A DNA stretch of 64,000 nucleotides from Doris montereyensis (Eukaryota > Mollusca > Gastropoda > Nudibranchia > Dorididae), in contig JAXRKP010000314.1 of the NCBI GenBank assembly GCA_037039925.1, forward strand, positions 105,001 through 169,000, given 5' to 3'. This document shows, in pieces, positions 46,927-61,900 of the stretch (within the stretch, counting starts at the first letter, position 1; each line of letters begins with the position of its first letter). Under the pieces are notes generated by a model. It did no database searches. It was not told the DNA's origin and saw only the letters and a list, made by a program, of their open reading frames with translations. The translations under genes were made by a program, and so were the position numbers.

Positions 46927-49900
46927 CTGCAAAGAAAAGAGAAATATTTGTTTAACTGAAACTGAAACAAGTTTGATTTCTTCCAGAGAGTATATAAATA
47001 TAAAATGAATAATAGACTGGTATCTTCCATATGACTAAAAAGAAAATGTCAAAATTGGTTATGCAAACATTACGCTGCCTATCACAATCTACAGTGCAGT
47101 CTGGTTATCTCAAACTCCTCCAAGTCGGGGTCAATGAGTTTTAGATAGCTGTGAATTCAATTTTTCCGCGTCTACCGTTTATTTATTTTTTAGGGACTAC
47201 AAAACAAAAGGATGTAACTCATCCCATCCCGCACCACCTATAGTATTACATCCCCGTGTCATTCGTATCTCAGGCATAGATCTAGAGTTTATTCACCCAG
47301 CTTTTGTCTGTTCAGCCACACAGCCCAAGTCAAAGTGAAGCACTGCGTTCAATCCAAACAGAAGTGATGCACTATGAAACGGACTTGAATGATGGGGAGA
47401 TCAATGAATGCACATTAACACGTTATAAACGCAGTGTTTAGATGGGACATAACTGCACTCAACAAGAGACTGCATTTTCGAGAGGATAAGGCTTTTCAAA
47501 CAGGAAAAAACAATGAAAAATTGCAGTGTGTGTGCCACTGCCACCTTTCCCATATCCACATTACCGCCGACGTACACTGCCATCATGTACATGTATAATC
47601 AAGAGGGTTAGGTGGCTATTCTCATACCTCATAACTTTTTTCTTGCGTATAATATTACTAAAATCTAAGCATTTTGAACCATATTTTGGTTACATTTTAT
47701 GAGAGTCCGGTAGTTCGAGATTTCCGTCTTGGGGTTTGAGACAGGCGTTTTACTGGTACAAAGAAAATAAAAGTATTAAAATCAGACCAAAAGAAGAGTT
47801 TGAGATGGTCGTGAATAAGTGTTTGAGGATTCCCATGCTGTATAAATTTAAAGAAACTATAACGTATACCTATAGTATAATTCAAATGATAATTTCAATA
47901 TTTATTGTTTCCTCCCTTGTGATGTTATCAATCATTAGAGTAATAGAGACTACATTTTGATAGTTTCGCTGAGGTAATCTCTTCAAAACTAGTGCTCAGC
48001 AGCGTATGTAAGTTTTATCAAGTTTATGAGAGATTATCAAGATGTATTTTATAAAGACTCATGCAGAAAAGCTAAACAGTTTCTCTTAATCTCATTGTCT
48101 CTTTAAAACTAGATTTATCCTGTTAAAACGTTTGGTGATAGCAAAGAAAGACCTGACTAAACGGTACAAAGAGCGATAATGTCTGAACGTTTTGCTTCCT
48201 TCATTTCATCCAATTCCGGAGATATAAATAAAATATGAGTTCCCCAACAGCATGGAAAATCAGAACACGTTTCTTTTACAGACCACACATTCTAAAGAAT
48301 GAAGCCTACCAATACTACCATGTTTTTTACCAATACTACCATGTTTTTTATATCTAAAATCTAACTGGATGAGACTAACTAATTTTACTCATGATTCACT
48401 TTTGTCTGTCATCCCACAAGCTTTGTTACAATACAAGCCATTTTTTTGAACAAACAATCATAAGTTTTGAAGATCTTTCATTTGACATTTTCCTGATCTT
48501 TCCCTATTCTTAGTATTTGCTTTATCGTATTATATTTTTTATGTTATTATATTTCTAAACATTGTTTCTTTATCAGAAAGCAGAATTACATTAAAATTTT
48601 AAAAAGCAATTGTAGTTGCCTTAATTTTCTGAATTTATTCAACACTTCTCTTTTATGCATTCTTTTAGTGATATCTTACTTCTATAAATTGTTGATTAGG
48701 AGTACTGATAAGATTATCTTGAATGCTCACTATCACCCCCACCTCTGTTAAATTATAACATCACCTTCATCCATCACTACAATCCTGCTCTTCTCAATCA
48801 CTACTAGTACTACTCCTATCACTTTCAGTATCATCTTGGGCTTCATTGGTTACATATTCATCCAAATCACTCGCAACCTCCACCTCCGAATCAAAATTTG
48901 AGTGGTCCAGATTTTCACCTCCTATTGTAAACACTATAGACTGGAAATAAATCAACAACTTTGAAAACACAGACTGCCAAGTGGATAAGTAATAGAGAGA
49001 ACGGGATATCCTTGTCATCCATTGGCACAACATTATGATCTTGAAATAGTGAATGACATGTGCTTCATATCAATTATATTGATCTAAGAAGAAGAATTAA
49101 ATTAACCCAAACATTTCAATCATTTGTCTAAAAACAGATTCATCCCCTTGTTTTTATCCCAGCATCACCAAATTCGGGAGTTTCTAAAATAGCAATTTAC
49201 TGCCAACAGGGAAGCGTTGTCATAACTGACGACTGATCTAAAACCCAGAGGGAAAACGTTATCAATTCATATCTATGTTGAAGTGCGTTGCCACTTTGAG
49301 CAGGTTTTAGGGACATAACATAACACATTCATACCTGACAAGGGTAAGTAGCATTTTAAAATCCTCTATGGACATCTCATTAGGATCACTTTGCCTTGTC
49401 TCCACAAAATCTTCTTGTATCACCTGTGAAAATAATAATCGTTATCTTTTACATGGCTGGTACCGAATCGTTTGAAAGGTTTCATAGAGCAGTCAAGCAT
49501 ATTTCTATCAACTGATTACAATAACACTCTGTAGTCTTCAATTCATGAATGAATACTTTTCCTTTATCCTAAGTAAGGAAATTAAAAAATCTTTTAAAAT
49601 GTAATTTACTTTCTCTCTCTCTCTCTCTAAACAGCAACAAGTGATGCAACAACATCCCCCCCAAAAAAAAATAAAACAAAACAAAAAATGACGGCGATCT
49701 ATAGTAAAATGTAATTTCATACCTTTCTCTCTCTCTCAAAGAACAGTGATATATGATAAGAAGTAACATACACCCAAACACATTTGTAACGAACACTCTC
49801 ACAGTGAAACTAATGATATAAAGAAATCATTTCCTGGTCTGGATATTTTGCCATATAATTTCGGGTTATTATAACGAAATACTTCAATGGCTTCTACTCT

Positions 49901-52900
49901 TTTGAAATAAATGCTCATAGCAAAGGGATTCTCTGGACCGGTTATCCTTTATTTGTTTGTTTAAAGCATAGATAGAGCTAGAACTAGACATCTTGATGCA
50001 TACAGTTAACTTCATTCTAAGTGTATTCTGACCGAAAGGATAACAACAGACGGTGTGCTGAAAGACAGGCATGCAACAGTGCCTTGTACGGAAACCACTG
50101 GGAGAGCTTATTTTGTCATCAGCCTCCCACTTTCACTCGTTTGTTTGTTTGAATTAAAATTTATCCCGTCCACCATTGTGGTAATCTCAGACTGCCTATG
50201 GGTCTTCAACTTCAATTTTTATTACCTGTAGGTCTACTGTGGCATTGTTCATGTCGACCCTGGATCCTGTTTGTCTTTCACTTGAATCAGCAAGTAACAC
50301 ATTCTTCTATTTGGTAATGGGACATGGGTTGTTTGAGCTCCGAGAGAGCCATGGTTACGGTGACAAAATTGTTTAGGCCTCAGCCGGCTTCAAGTGCCAG
50401 TTGTTGGTACCGCGGTTTAATCCACCTTTGGCGATCGGGTGAGCCCCATTAGTTATATTGGGTAAGAAACCTTCAGTATTGTTGTGAGTGTGGATGTGTA
50501 TTTGTGTGTGGGTGTTTGTTTGTTTACATGCACTTGCACGGGTTACTGTGTATGAGTGGGGAGAGGGGGAATGTGGGTTTGTTTGTTTCATTGGAATTTA
50601 CCCAGTACACCATTGCGGTGATCTCAGGCTGAATTAAGAGGAAACCGCAAGATGAAAAAAAAAAAAGGAAAGGAAAAATAGGACCTAACTACCAGTAGCA
50701 CCCGCCAACTGCCTGTGGAATGTGGGTGATTGTTGCTTGGGTTCTATCATCACATGATTACGTCACAATGAATGAGAGTCGACTGACTTGGCACATGGAA
50801 GTTTTTGTTTTGTTTTGTGGGTTTCTTTTTGACATGACTTTTTAGTTGATTGTACCAATCAATGAAAAAAATTGTTGCGTCTGGAGCATTTCATTATCGG
50901 TGTCCAGCAAAAAGTCAACTGAAAATTTCTTACCTTAACAGAAAAATCCTACCTAGGAAATGAAATACTCTCCCGACACCAGAAATGGAGAACAGCGTAA
51001 ATATTTCCAATTTCAATGCATTATTATAAATTGTCAATTCAAATCACAAGTGAATGACTTTCTAGTGTATCTCAATGAAATGGAGAGTGATCACACATTT
51101 CTTTAATGTTTCACTTTGGATTAATAATATTTCAGCATTTTTCTACAGGGTCTAAAAGTGCCAAAACAAAGGAAAAAAAAGAATTAAAAAATTATCTCTT
51201 TTTAAGTTGAAAAATTCGGGCAGTGGACAGGTAGGCACCTGTACGGGGAATAGATGATCCCGTCCTCCACGCTGGCTGACCACAGGCTAGGGGAGTTAAC
51301 CCTGAAAGAAAACAACTTGCTGCCTTGCAGACCGGTCTTGAATGACTAAAGGCTAAGGGAGTTAACCATGACAGAAAATAACTAGGCCTGGTAGGGGGCC
51401 TCAAGGTGGCAGCCCCACCATCTACCTAGGGTACAGCGGGCTAATCCTGCTTATCCAAAACCAAACAGATTCAGAAAAAAAATTAATATAATATAACCGC
51501 TTTGATCTTTCGAAAACGAACTTGGAAACGAATACGGACTGTGATTTTTGGAACATGTAATGTTAGGACAATAAATGGAAAAGAGTTAGAATTAGTTGAA
51601 GAAATGGAAGAATTCAAAGTAGATATTTTGGCCGTTACAGAAACAAAGAAAAAAGGACAAGGAATAGAAAATGTAGGATCGAAACATATTTTAATCTTCT
51701 CAGGAGTAGATGTCAAAGATAGAGCTAGAGCAGGAGTAGGCCTCCTCTAGTGCATAAAAGGCATGAAAAGCTACTAGAAAGTTGGAAATTTATACGCCTA
51801 CGGCTATTAGAGGTAAATATTAAACCAAAAAGAAGAGAAATTAAATTATGCATAGCTTATGGACCAAACGAACACGCAACTAAAGAAGAAAAGAATATCT
51901 TTGAAAACAATTTACAAATAGCTGCAGAAAATCTTAAACTCAAACAGGAACTAATGCTTTTAGGAGATTTTAAACGCCAGAGTAGGCAAAAATGTAGAAA
52001 CGTCAGGAGGAGTAATGTAATAGGTAAAGAAGGAGAGACAACAACTCCAAATGGAGACCGACTAATAGATTTTTGCCTAAAGAATAACATGAAAATATCC
52101 AACACCTTTTTTCCTCATAAAGATATCCAGAAATATACAAGAGTAAATGAAGACAGGTGTGAAAGGTCATCCATAGATTACATAATAGTTAGCAGCTCCC
52201 TTTTTACAGTACATTGTATGCAAGAGTAAACAGAGGAGCAGAAATATTTAGTGATCATCACTGAGTGATTGCCAAAATGAGATTATTAACTGAAGAAAAC
52301 AAACAGAAAAGGAAAGAGAAGAAAGCTACTAAACTCAGAATAGAGGAACTAAATAAACCAGTAGTAAAACAGGTATACCAATCTAGGAAAAAAGATTTAT
52401 CAGTGAAAAACAGATGGATCTGAATGATAATGATAGCACAATAAAAGAAAAGTGGCAGATGTATAAAGAAACATTCCTCAGTTGTACTGAAGAGATCTGT
52501 GGTAGGAAACAAGTTAAAGGAGATAGGAAAAGAACAGCATGGTGGAATGAGAACGTCAAGACTAAGATAAAAAAAAGAAGGATGCCTGGAAGAAATACTT
52601 GCAAACAAAGAGACCAGAGGATAAGATAGATTATGTGAATAAAGAACTATCGCCAAAGAGGAAGTTGGGAAAGCAAAACAGGAACAATGAGGAGAGTTTG
52701 GACAAAGACTTCAAGAAAGCTATCAAAGAAATAAAAAGCTGTTCTGGGGGCCGATGGAGAGTATGAGAAAGACCAAAGCATGCCCAATACGACAAATTAA
52801 GAATGCTAAATGAGAAATTATGAAAGAAGACAGAAAAATCATGGAAACATGGAGAAAGCATTTTCACCAATTACATAATCCCTCCAGAACGTATAAAACA

Positions 52901-55900
52901 AGGAGTAAAGATCAATTAGTAAGAGTAACAAGTAATCCAGAGGAGACAGCTGAAGATGTAGATATATCAATGGATGAAATCCAAACAGCTATAAGGAAAA
53001 AGAAATTAAGAAAAGTCCCAGGAGCAGATCAAGTTTATCCAACACCTATATTTTATTGACTTAGAAAAGACATTTGACACTGTGAGGAGGGACGAACTAT
53101 GGCATTCCTTAAAAGAACACAATGTAGAGCAAAATTTAATAGAAGCCAGTAAAAGTTTTTACACTAAACCAACATGTGCAGTGAGAGTAGCTGGAAACAT
53201 ATCTGCAGAATTTGATGTAGATATAGGAGTAAGACAGGGTTGTAGCCTTAGTCCTCTTTTGTTTATCACATTTATAGATTCAGTCGCAAAGGAATCCTCA
53301 AAAATAAGAAAATGAATGTAGGTATGTGGAAACTCAAAGCAGTAAATGTATCAATATGCTTTCATTGGCCGATGATTTAGTTCTGTTTGAAAATCAGGAA
53401 GTGACATTCAGTAGAATATCAACATTATGAATAATGAACTAAATAAAAGAGGAATGAGAGTAAATGCAAAGAAAACCAAAACAATGCTATTAAGTAGGAA
53501 GCTAAAACACAAAATCTTAAATTGGGCAAGGAAAATTTAGAACAAGTTCACGGCTACAATCACCTAGGAGTAATGAGTAACTCAGAGGGAAAACTAAGAG
53601 AAGAAATCAGCCAGAGAATCAAAAGGCAAGTGCAATATATAAGCATCTAGGAAAGACATTTGTAGGTAAGTAAGAATTTTCAACAAAAACCAAAATGGCA
53701 GTATACAATACAGTTTACTCTGCTCTATGGCAGCTAAACCTGGACCTTAGACAGTAGAGAATACAGTAGAGTACAGGCAGCTGAAATGAAATATCTAAGA
53801 AGAGTAGTAGGGAAAACTAAAAGAGACAAAATCAGAAACACAACAATAAGAGATCAAACCAAAGCAGATGGCATAAAATCTAAGATAGAAACAAACCAAT
53901 TGGTTTGGGAATGTAAACAGAATGAATGACAATAGAATAGCTAAATCAGTAAACAGTGCAGGTAGACCTCGGAGAAAGTGGGAAGAAGATATAAAAGAGG
54001 CATTGAAGCATAGAAATTTAACATTTTTGGAAGGAAACAGAAAATGCCAGGACAGGGCATCCTGGAGAAAGATCATCACAACTCCCGACTCTCCATGGAT
54101 ACTCTCTCTCTTAATACTAATACATACATCCGTGATTGGTCGCATTAAACACACACAAACATTCTCTCTCTACCCTTCATACACACACACGTGCGCAATC
54201 AGACTTAAAATATGCACATTGCCCTCTGTCTCTCTCCCTTTGACACTAACCATACAACAACGCGCACGATCAGCTTCTTGACAGACACGATATTCTTAAT
54301 CTCTCCAGAGTAAAAATCAAATTGCAGAAAGGAGGTTGGGTAGTAGATAAGCAGTTCATGGTATTGGTGTAGATGTTAAAACTAAAGAAAGTATTGTAAA
54401 CTTTGTGTCGAAATCCGATACTAATTCACCGGGCAAACTTTACAATTTTAAAGAATCATCAGATAGCAAAGCATGCAAGAAAATGGATGACAAAATGATG
54501 ATTCATCGTCCACTAACTTATTTGCTTTTTCCTATTTTGCGGTGCCGATAATTGTTCATATCAACTTCGATTTCGATGATTTTCTCTCATGTTTGTCCTC
54601 AATATATCATTTCCCCTGGTATGTTCTCGACTGGGAAACATTTTTCCCCATTTTCAAGAATTTCCTCATGCATGGGAACCCTGTTTTTACCACCTCAACC
54701 CCATTTCCTACTTGCTTTCTTACCCAAAACATCAATTTCCGATCTGAGTATGAAAAATCCAACATATTTCTGACTTTCCGACCTTGCTGGGCACCCTGAT
54801 TATACTTTAACATACACGCACTCTCTCTTGATGTTTGTTTCATTGACATTTACCCTGTCCATTACATGTGTTGATCTCAATGAGAATTAAGAGGTCATCA
54901 TTTGTCATGCTTTCAGCAGAAATGTTTGTTTCATACGATTTTTAAGCAATAATATACTCTATACCTTCTGTAAGTCCTCAGGCACTTCGTATTCACTCAA
55001 ACGGCAGGCTGTGATGTAGGATCTCAGTTTTGTCAAATTGTCTTGGCTCAAACGAGAATCTAGCTTGGCAAAGTGGGCTGGAATGTCAGCAACACTACTC
55101 TCAACCAAGACAGGCACATGAATGTCTTTCTGCAATATCAAAGGAAATTAACTGTTATTGACAGTCACCAACACATAACTCTTTAATTTCAAACATTTTC
55201 ATTCCTCTCTTAAAAGATACCAGTACTGAAAACTTTGGCACAAATAATCAAGTAATTAATATACTTTTAAGGAATAAGGTGGAACGGAAACAGATTTGAA
55301 AAAAAGAAAAAGAGCAAAAATCCAACAATAATCAAGTAATTAATATACTTTCAAGGAATAAGGTAGAACGGAAAAAGATTTAAAAAAAGAAAAAGAGTAA
55401 ATAACAAGAAAAAAAGTAATTAATATAGTTTTATGGAATAAGGTGGAACAGAAACAGATTTAAAAAAGAAAAGAGCAAATATACAACAATAATCAATACG
55501 AAGGAGCCACAGTGGAGTGAAGTCAAAGGTGAAATATAACAATAAGTGACAACTCCACTAATAAAGACAGAACAAACACGTGACGTTTCGGGTATAACTC
55601 TTCGTCAGACAACAAACGAGAAATATGTAGAATCTAGATCTAAGTAATACCTCCGGCATCACACAATGTGATGTCAGAAGAAAAACATAAAGGAGAAAGA
55701 AAGAAAGAAAAAGACAGTGATGATAAGAAACGTAGCAGAGGGGGGTGTGAAGAATGAGCGAGAGTGGAAGGTTCAGATCTAGAATGAAATAAAAAATATG
55801 AAAATAAGTAAGTAATAAAAGGTGAGAAGGAGATAGAGAGAATGAGAGAAATAGAGAGAGAGAGAGAAAAAAAAAGAAAAAAAAAGGCAGGGAAGAAAGA

Positions 55901-58900
55901 AAGGGAGAGACGTGTGAGTATGGGAAACAAGAACGAAAAATAGGATAAATGTAAGACTAGATCTATATCTCACTAGGTCTAGAAAGAAGAAATGATAGAG
56001 AATGAATGAAAGGAAGTATCAATCAAGGCAAAAATTTACACTGAAGGTGCGAAATGTATATAAATTACAAATTTATCGATGCAATAAGGGAAGAGAGTAA
56101 ACAACTTATCTGAAATTTAAAAAATGCCAGTTAGGACTAGCTGATGCTATCCAAGTGAGACTTTGATAATTTGGATAGCATCAGCTAGTCCTAACTGGCA
56201 TTTAAAAAAATTTCAGATAAGTTCCTGATCCATGCATATTATTCACTTCATTACTTTCCCCTTTTGCTAAGCATAAGACACCATTCAGACACACAATAAG
56301 ACCGTGAATGGGCAATAAGAACACAAATGGATATACTCTACGAGTTCAGTTAATGTTAACTTTGTAAATGACACTATGATTTGTTTCCACACTGGAAATC
56401 ACATTTCATTTCTAGCCTTTAACTGCAAGGTAAGACAAGAAATAACCAGCTTAGTATTTTCATCATTAAAAATACACCTTATAAAAAACAATTGGACCAT
56501 AGACATGTTATTTTTATGATTAAATAAATACATACTGATAAAAAGGAAGGTCCCTCAGAGATGATGAGAATATTAACATCTGTGTGAATAGGAATGGCAC
56601 TGTAATGGAAATCATAATCTACTTTCTGCCATGTTATCACATCTTCCAGGGCTCTCACATTCAAAACTCCTGAAGAAGAAGAGGGATAAAAAATATAAAG
56701 ACTTTGTATTCACTCAGATTTACAATCACCTTTATTATAAATTGAACTGTTTAAACATCTCTTGAGCAATAGTCTAATATCTTTTCATTATAAACTTGAA
56801 AGCGGAAAAGTTTCAATGCCACAATATAGGCTAGAACATTGATTCTCAGCCAGGGGGGAGGGGAACTCCCCTAGGCAATTTTGGGGACTTCCGGGAAGAA
56901 GAATTACACCCATAGACAGACAGACTCTAATATGTACATTTTGAGGCAGACAATTTTGAAAAGGGGGAAATGTCATTCTGACATATAATGAAATGGTGCA
57001 TGGGCCAAAAAAGGTTGATAGCCACTGGGCTAGAATATGCAAAAGATAGACATTTTCAGCATAGAAAAAGATAAACAAACTCCTCCCCATACCTTCCTCT
57101 CCCTTTTGCAACCTAGTTAGAAACTGTTTGAAGTTTCTGTTTCTTGACATTCTTTGGCAATCTGCTACCGTGGTTAATTGTTCAAATAATATAATAGCAT
57201 AGAAGTGCCGTTCAACTTTTCAAGCAGTATAGATTTGTATCCACACCAATATATTTGTTCTAATATTTATTTTTATACCATTACCAAATATATTCTGAGA
57301 TGTGCTTTACAATAGGTACACCTAAGACTGACATACCTGAATTGTTGAGCTGCCCTTGCTGGAGAGCAGTTTCATCTAGAACTAGGTGTGTTCCTGATGA
57401 AAGCTGGAGCATACCAGCCACAACTCGGTTTGTATTGAAATCTTTCTTTGGAATCAGCTTCCATGAATTCAGATTTTCAATTGACATCTCCATGAGTGTT
57501 GACTGTACATTTGACAGGAAGAATATTATTCCAATTATACCTTTAATGTATCTAATTACCTCATCACAAAGTTTATTTTATTGAAATAGCTGAAAAATAG
57601 TATGTGTTGACAAAATGACACTAAAAATCCATAGACAAAGGGAAATTTAAAAAAAAATTGTTTTTTTTTACTTACATTACTCGCAAAAGTTGATGAAAGT
57701 TTCTTCCTGTGTCTGTTGTTAGTGTAAAAATCACTCTATGCTTTGATATTGACATGGAAATACTTTAACTATAGGGGTGTCTCTCTAATTATTTTTTTCT
57801 GGTCCGAAACACAAAGCCTTCCACTTCTTCAGCAAATGTTCCTCATCAGATTCAGACACAGTGATAGAATTTTACAGACTACTTAAAAGTTGTAAGAGGT
57901 CATGACAAGCTTCTGTCAACACTAGTACTACCATGTTGCAAAGGCAAATGCCAATAACGCACTCACACTATTAAAGATACAACCAGCTATAGATACAAGC
58001 AGAGACAAAAGGAAAACAAAGACATCAATGACTTTATTTTCTAAGTTTGTGTGAGTAGACTTGTCTTGGTTTGTCTTGGTCATGCCCCCCCCCCTCCAAA
58101 TTTTTTGTTTCATATTTTGTTTGCTATTTTTTTGTGTTGCAGGATTCGACTCACCCATATGAATCAAGAAAAGAAAAAAAACTCTAAGTGATCCCATATG
58201 AATCTAGAAAAGACAATTGACCCTACTTAAATGAGTATGATCTAAATTGAAATGTTTACTTATTTCCTGCCATCATTGTAGTGTAAAAAGCATGGGAACT
58301 ATTCAGGTTAAAAAACATCATTCTTTTAAATGTATGTAGTGCATGTTGCAGCAGTTTGATTTGATTTACCCACATCCACAGCTAAGTTGATCTCGTGGTT
58401 TTTGGTAGGATCTTTAATTTTGCCCAGACTGCCCTGTAAACAGTCAAGGAATCTTTAACGGGCACAGTGTTGTGACTAGGCGTCAATTTACCAACCAAGA
58501 CTGGGGGGGGGGGGGGTAGATTTTGCTCGAAAACAATTGAGAACATTTTCAACCATTGGTGGGGCTCAAACCCACTATCTTTCGGTTGAGAGGCCCACAC
58601 CTTGCCTCTGGACTACAGAGTCCCCATTGTTGCAGTAGTAAAAATACATGTAATTTCCATGCTAACTCAAAAGATGTAGTGAAGGTAATGACATAAGATA
58701 ATATGAAAGCCCCATAGGAACAAAGACGAGACAAATACAAGGAATAGACAGAAACAAATTCTGGCCACCATGGGGATCGAACCTGCGACCTCTGTGTCGG
58801 CACCTATCACTTCGCCATGAAAAGAAAGTGTGCTACCAACCGAGCAAACTATGCTCACACGTCTTAAAAGATGAAGTAAATCAAACAATCACCTTTGTTG

Positions 58901-61900
58901 TCAGCTGGGATATCAAATGGTGTAAAAATTTGGCATATCTCTGGAAGTTGGGGCATCCACTCAAATTGAGGCAAAATTTACCAAGAGGTAGAACATCGGC
59001 TCGGGCATATCTATTGCAGAAAAGTGAATGATAAATGTAAATAATCTTAAGTACTATTAATACTAAATAACAATAAGAAGAGGAAAATGCAAAATTTTTC
59101 GCTCAGGCTGTGTAGGGTTCCCAAGGAGTAAAGAAACTTGACTAGTCATTAACAACGCCTCAAAGTCAAAGGAGGCAAAGATTTGTAGGTTTTGCCAAGA
59201 TAGAGCAGGCAAGGACTACCAGAAATGGCAACTGGTATAATCTTCTCCGAATTATCAAAAGGTATGTTGATAATTAATAAAACCTTTTTTCTTTCTATTA
59301 TACATGTAATCCCATCACTAGTAGGGCTAAATTATGCCTGTCAACAAATTGCCATGCATTGTGACCACCCTACTATCCAATGTAATGTGCTAAATGATGA
59401 CCAGTGTCCTCTTTTTAACTCCACCCACTGTGCTGTACAGCCTTTGTTCCGCTGGATCATTGATTTGTCACTAGGTAATTCAAATTGCAGTTTTCCTAAC
59501 TCCACCCATGGTTCTTCCCTTGATGTCATAAGTTGCATGAAATTCCCAGCCGCTTTTAATTGACTGGAAATACATTGCGTGTGAGCAATAAGCTCCACCC
59601 ATCCCCCCGTATCCATCGTGTCTTCTGGTCATTGTGGTGAGCAATGGTCAACCTGCCCGCATGCTCATCACCTCAGTGTTGAATTTTCAATGTGTCCCTA
59701 TTTCTCACATTCAATTTTACGTAAAAATGAGGACTCATCATAAACAAATGACCTGGTTATGAAGTTTTATCCTTGTCTGTCCAATGATCACTTCTGATTT
59801 TTAGCTGACCGATTTCCCCATAAATGCCAGTTTTCTTTGCTTCTCAAGCAGCTGGCATTTAGTAGTGCAACAGTAAAATCTGACTTATTCTTTCAAGACA
59901 ATATGAATACTCACACTCTGGACACAAGATGACAAAGAAGATATTCAGCAGCCAGGCGATCACATAGAGAGCGTGCTCAAGGGTTGAAAGAATTTCCATT
60001 CTCAATGAACATATGTCATTCATCATGGTGGCGATTCCTGTAATAGGAAAATATGAACATGTAAATCTGAACTGCATAGACGTTTCATAATATTTAATTA
60101 TTTATTAGCACCAAAACAACCTCAACTCAACAAATCCTCTGATCTAGCAGTCATTGCAAGTTCTCAAAGATGTCAGTAAAATAAATAAACAGATTGAAAC
60201 CCATGAACTATCATAAAAGAAACAGTATATTTATCGAAAAAACAGTGTTATAAAAGGGTCTTGCATTTCATAACTCACTCACTGCCATTACTGACACTTA
60301 TTGGGTCCAGTCAATAGACCATTGACTGTCAAAGGTACTGACTTTCCTTTTTCTCTCTTCTAGTTGCTGATACCTGGGTTTTGGCATTTCTCAGACAAGG
60401 AGGCGCATCATTTGTACAATTTTGATTTTATTTTATTTATCCACATCCACAATTAAAGCGATCTCTGGGTTTTTGGTAGGATTTTAAATTTTGCCCGGAC
60501 TGCCTTGTAAACAGCTGAGGGATCTTTAATGTGCAGAGTATTGTGATCTGCAAACAGGACTACCTTTTTATTGTCTGTCTTCGATGTGACCGGGTTTTGA
60601 TTTTATTTTAAAAAACTCGAGAAAATTCTTCAATCGTTGACGGGGCTTGAACCCTCGACCTTTTGGTTGAGAGGCTGACACCTAGCATCTGGACTATCGA
60701 TGAGTAGTATGTCCTTTGTAGGAAATTGAAAGTAGATGGACATGGCTCTAGTAGTCTATAATTTTGCCCTCGAAAACAAAAAATTTCTTTCAACTCAAGA
60801 ATTAGCTCTAGATCTACAAGTGAATATGATTCTGAATCATCAGATACGGATCTTTATAATGCTGGATCATCTAGAAAAAATAATAAAACACTAGATATAC
60901 GCCTGAATCTAAATTTACTACCGAAACAGTTTATGGAAGATGTGTCAATCCACTCGAAAAGTTTTTGTAGTTTGAATTTTGTATTTTTTAATATATAATA
61001 AATGAATAAATGAAACTTTGTGAGTCCAAAATTTTAGTAAATTATGTCATGCATTTCTCAGTCGCCTAAACTGAAAGTGAGCGGTAGTGAGTGAGATGAA
61101 AAAATCAATAATGCACTCAATCCTATATAAACTTACCAGTCTTAAAAAGGTCAGACGAAATCACAGGTGGCAGGTTCGGATTGTTGTGATCTAAGGGACG
61201 CACTAAAATTGCATGGACACGAGGTACCAAAGATGCAGGCGGTTCATGAGCACATAATTCCTCTTGATCAGCAACATTCTCTCCTCTAAAAGCAAACAAA
61301 ATAGAATGAAACATGCTGTGCTACATAATAATGCTATAAAAGTGTCTTCCAGCCCTGAAAGTCCACAGAGTGTGGAAATCACACTGTAAAGGCCTTGCTG
61401 CTCATAAAGATGCCAGTTACCAAGGTCATAGGAGTTCTTAGAACCAATGTCAGCTTTGTAGTAATGTGGTATCAATATTTGAGTTGCTATAATATGTACT
61501 TTCTCAGGAACAAAGTTGCACTACAATTTAGGTCAGTGACTTAACATCTTTGATGATCTCAAGCAACGGTGGCCGAGTGGTTAGGCTGCCGGACGGGATC
61601 ATGATGTTTCAATTTAGAATCCTAGGTCCGACGAGTTCCTTGGAAAAGACACATAATACACGTTTTCTCCACTCAACCCAGGTACAAATGGGTACAAGCA
61701 CTAGCTTAGGAGTAAAAACCTGCATCAGACTAGCGTCCTATCAAGGAGGTAATCATTATCACCTGCCCTGCTTCACACTATTGAAACCCGGATATGCTCC
61801 GGCTCTATGGGCCGTAACAGCATTGAAAGCACTTTACTGGATCTTCCATATTTTTCGTGAGTTCAGGAAAATTTCATGTTTGAGGTTTCCTCACCTTTTT

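Noticed and set aside
59225..59616. Overlapping ORFs of 91-112 codons
   Set aside because: Located in an MCMBP intron, with no recognisable motif and no splice-site support.
61566..61640. A functional tRNA gene
   Set aside because: A-box similarity only; no complete cloverleaf, and the same sequence recurs as a SINE.
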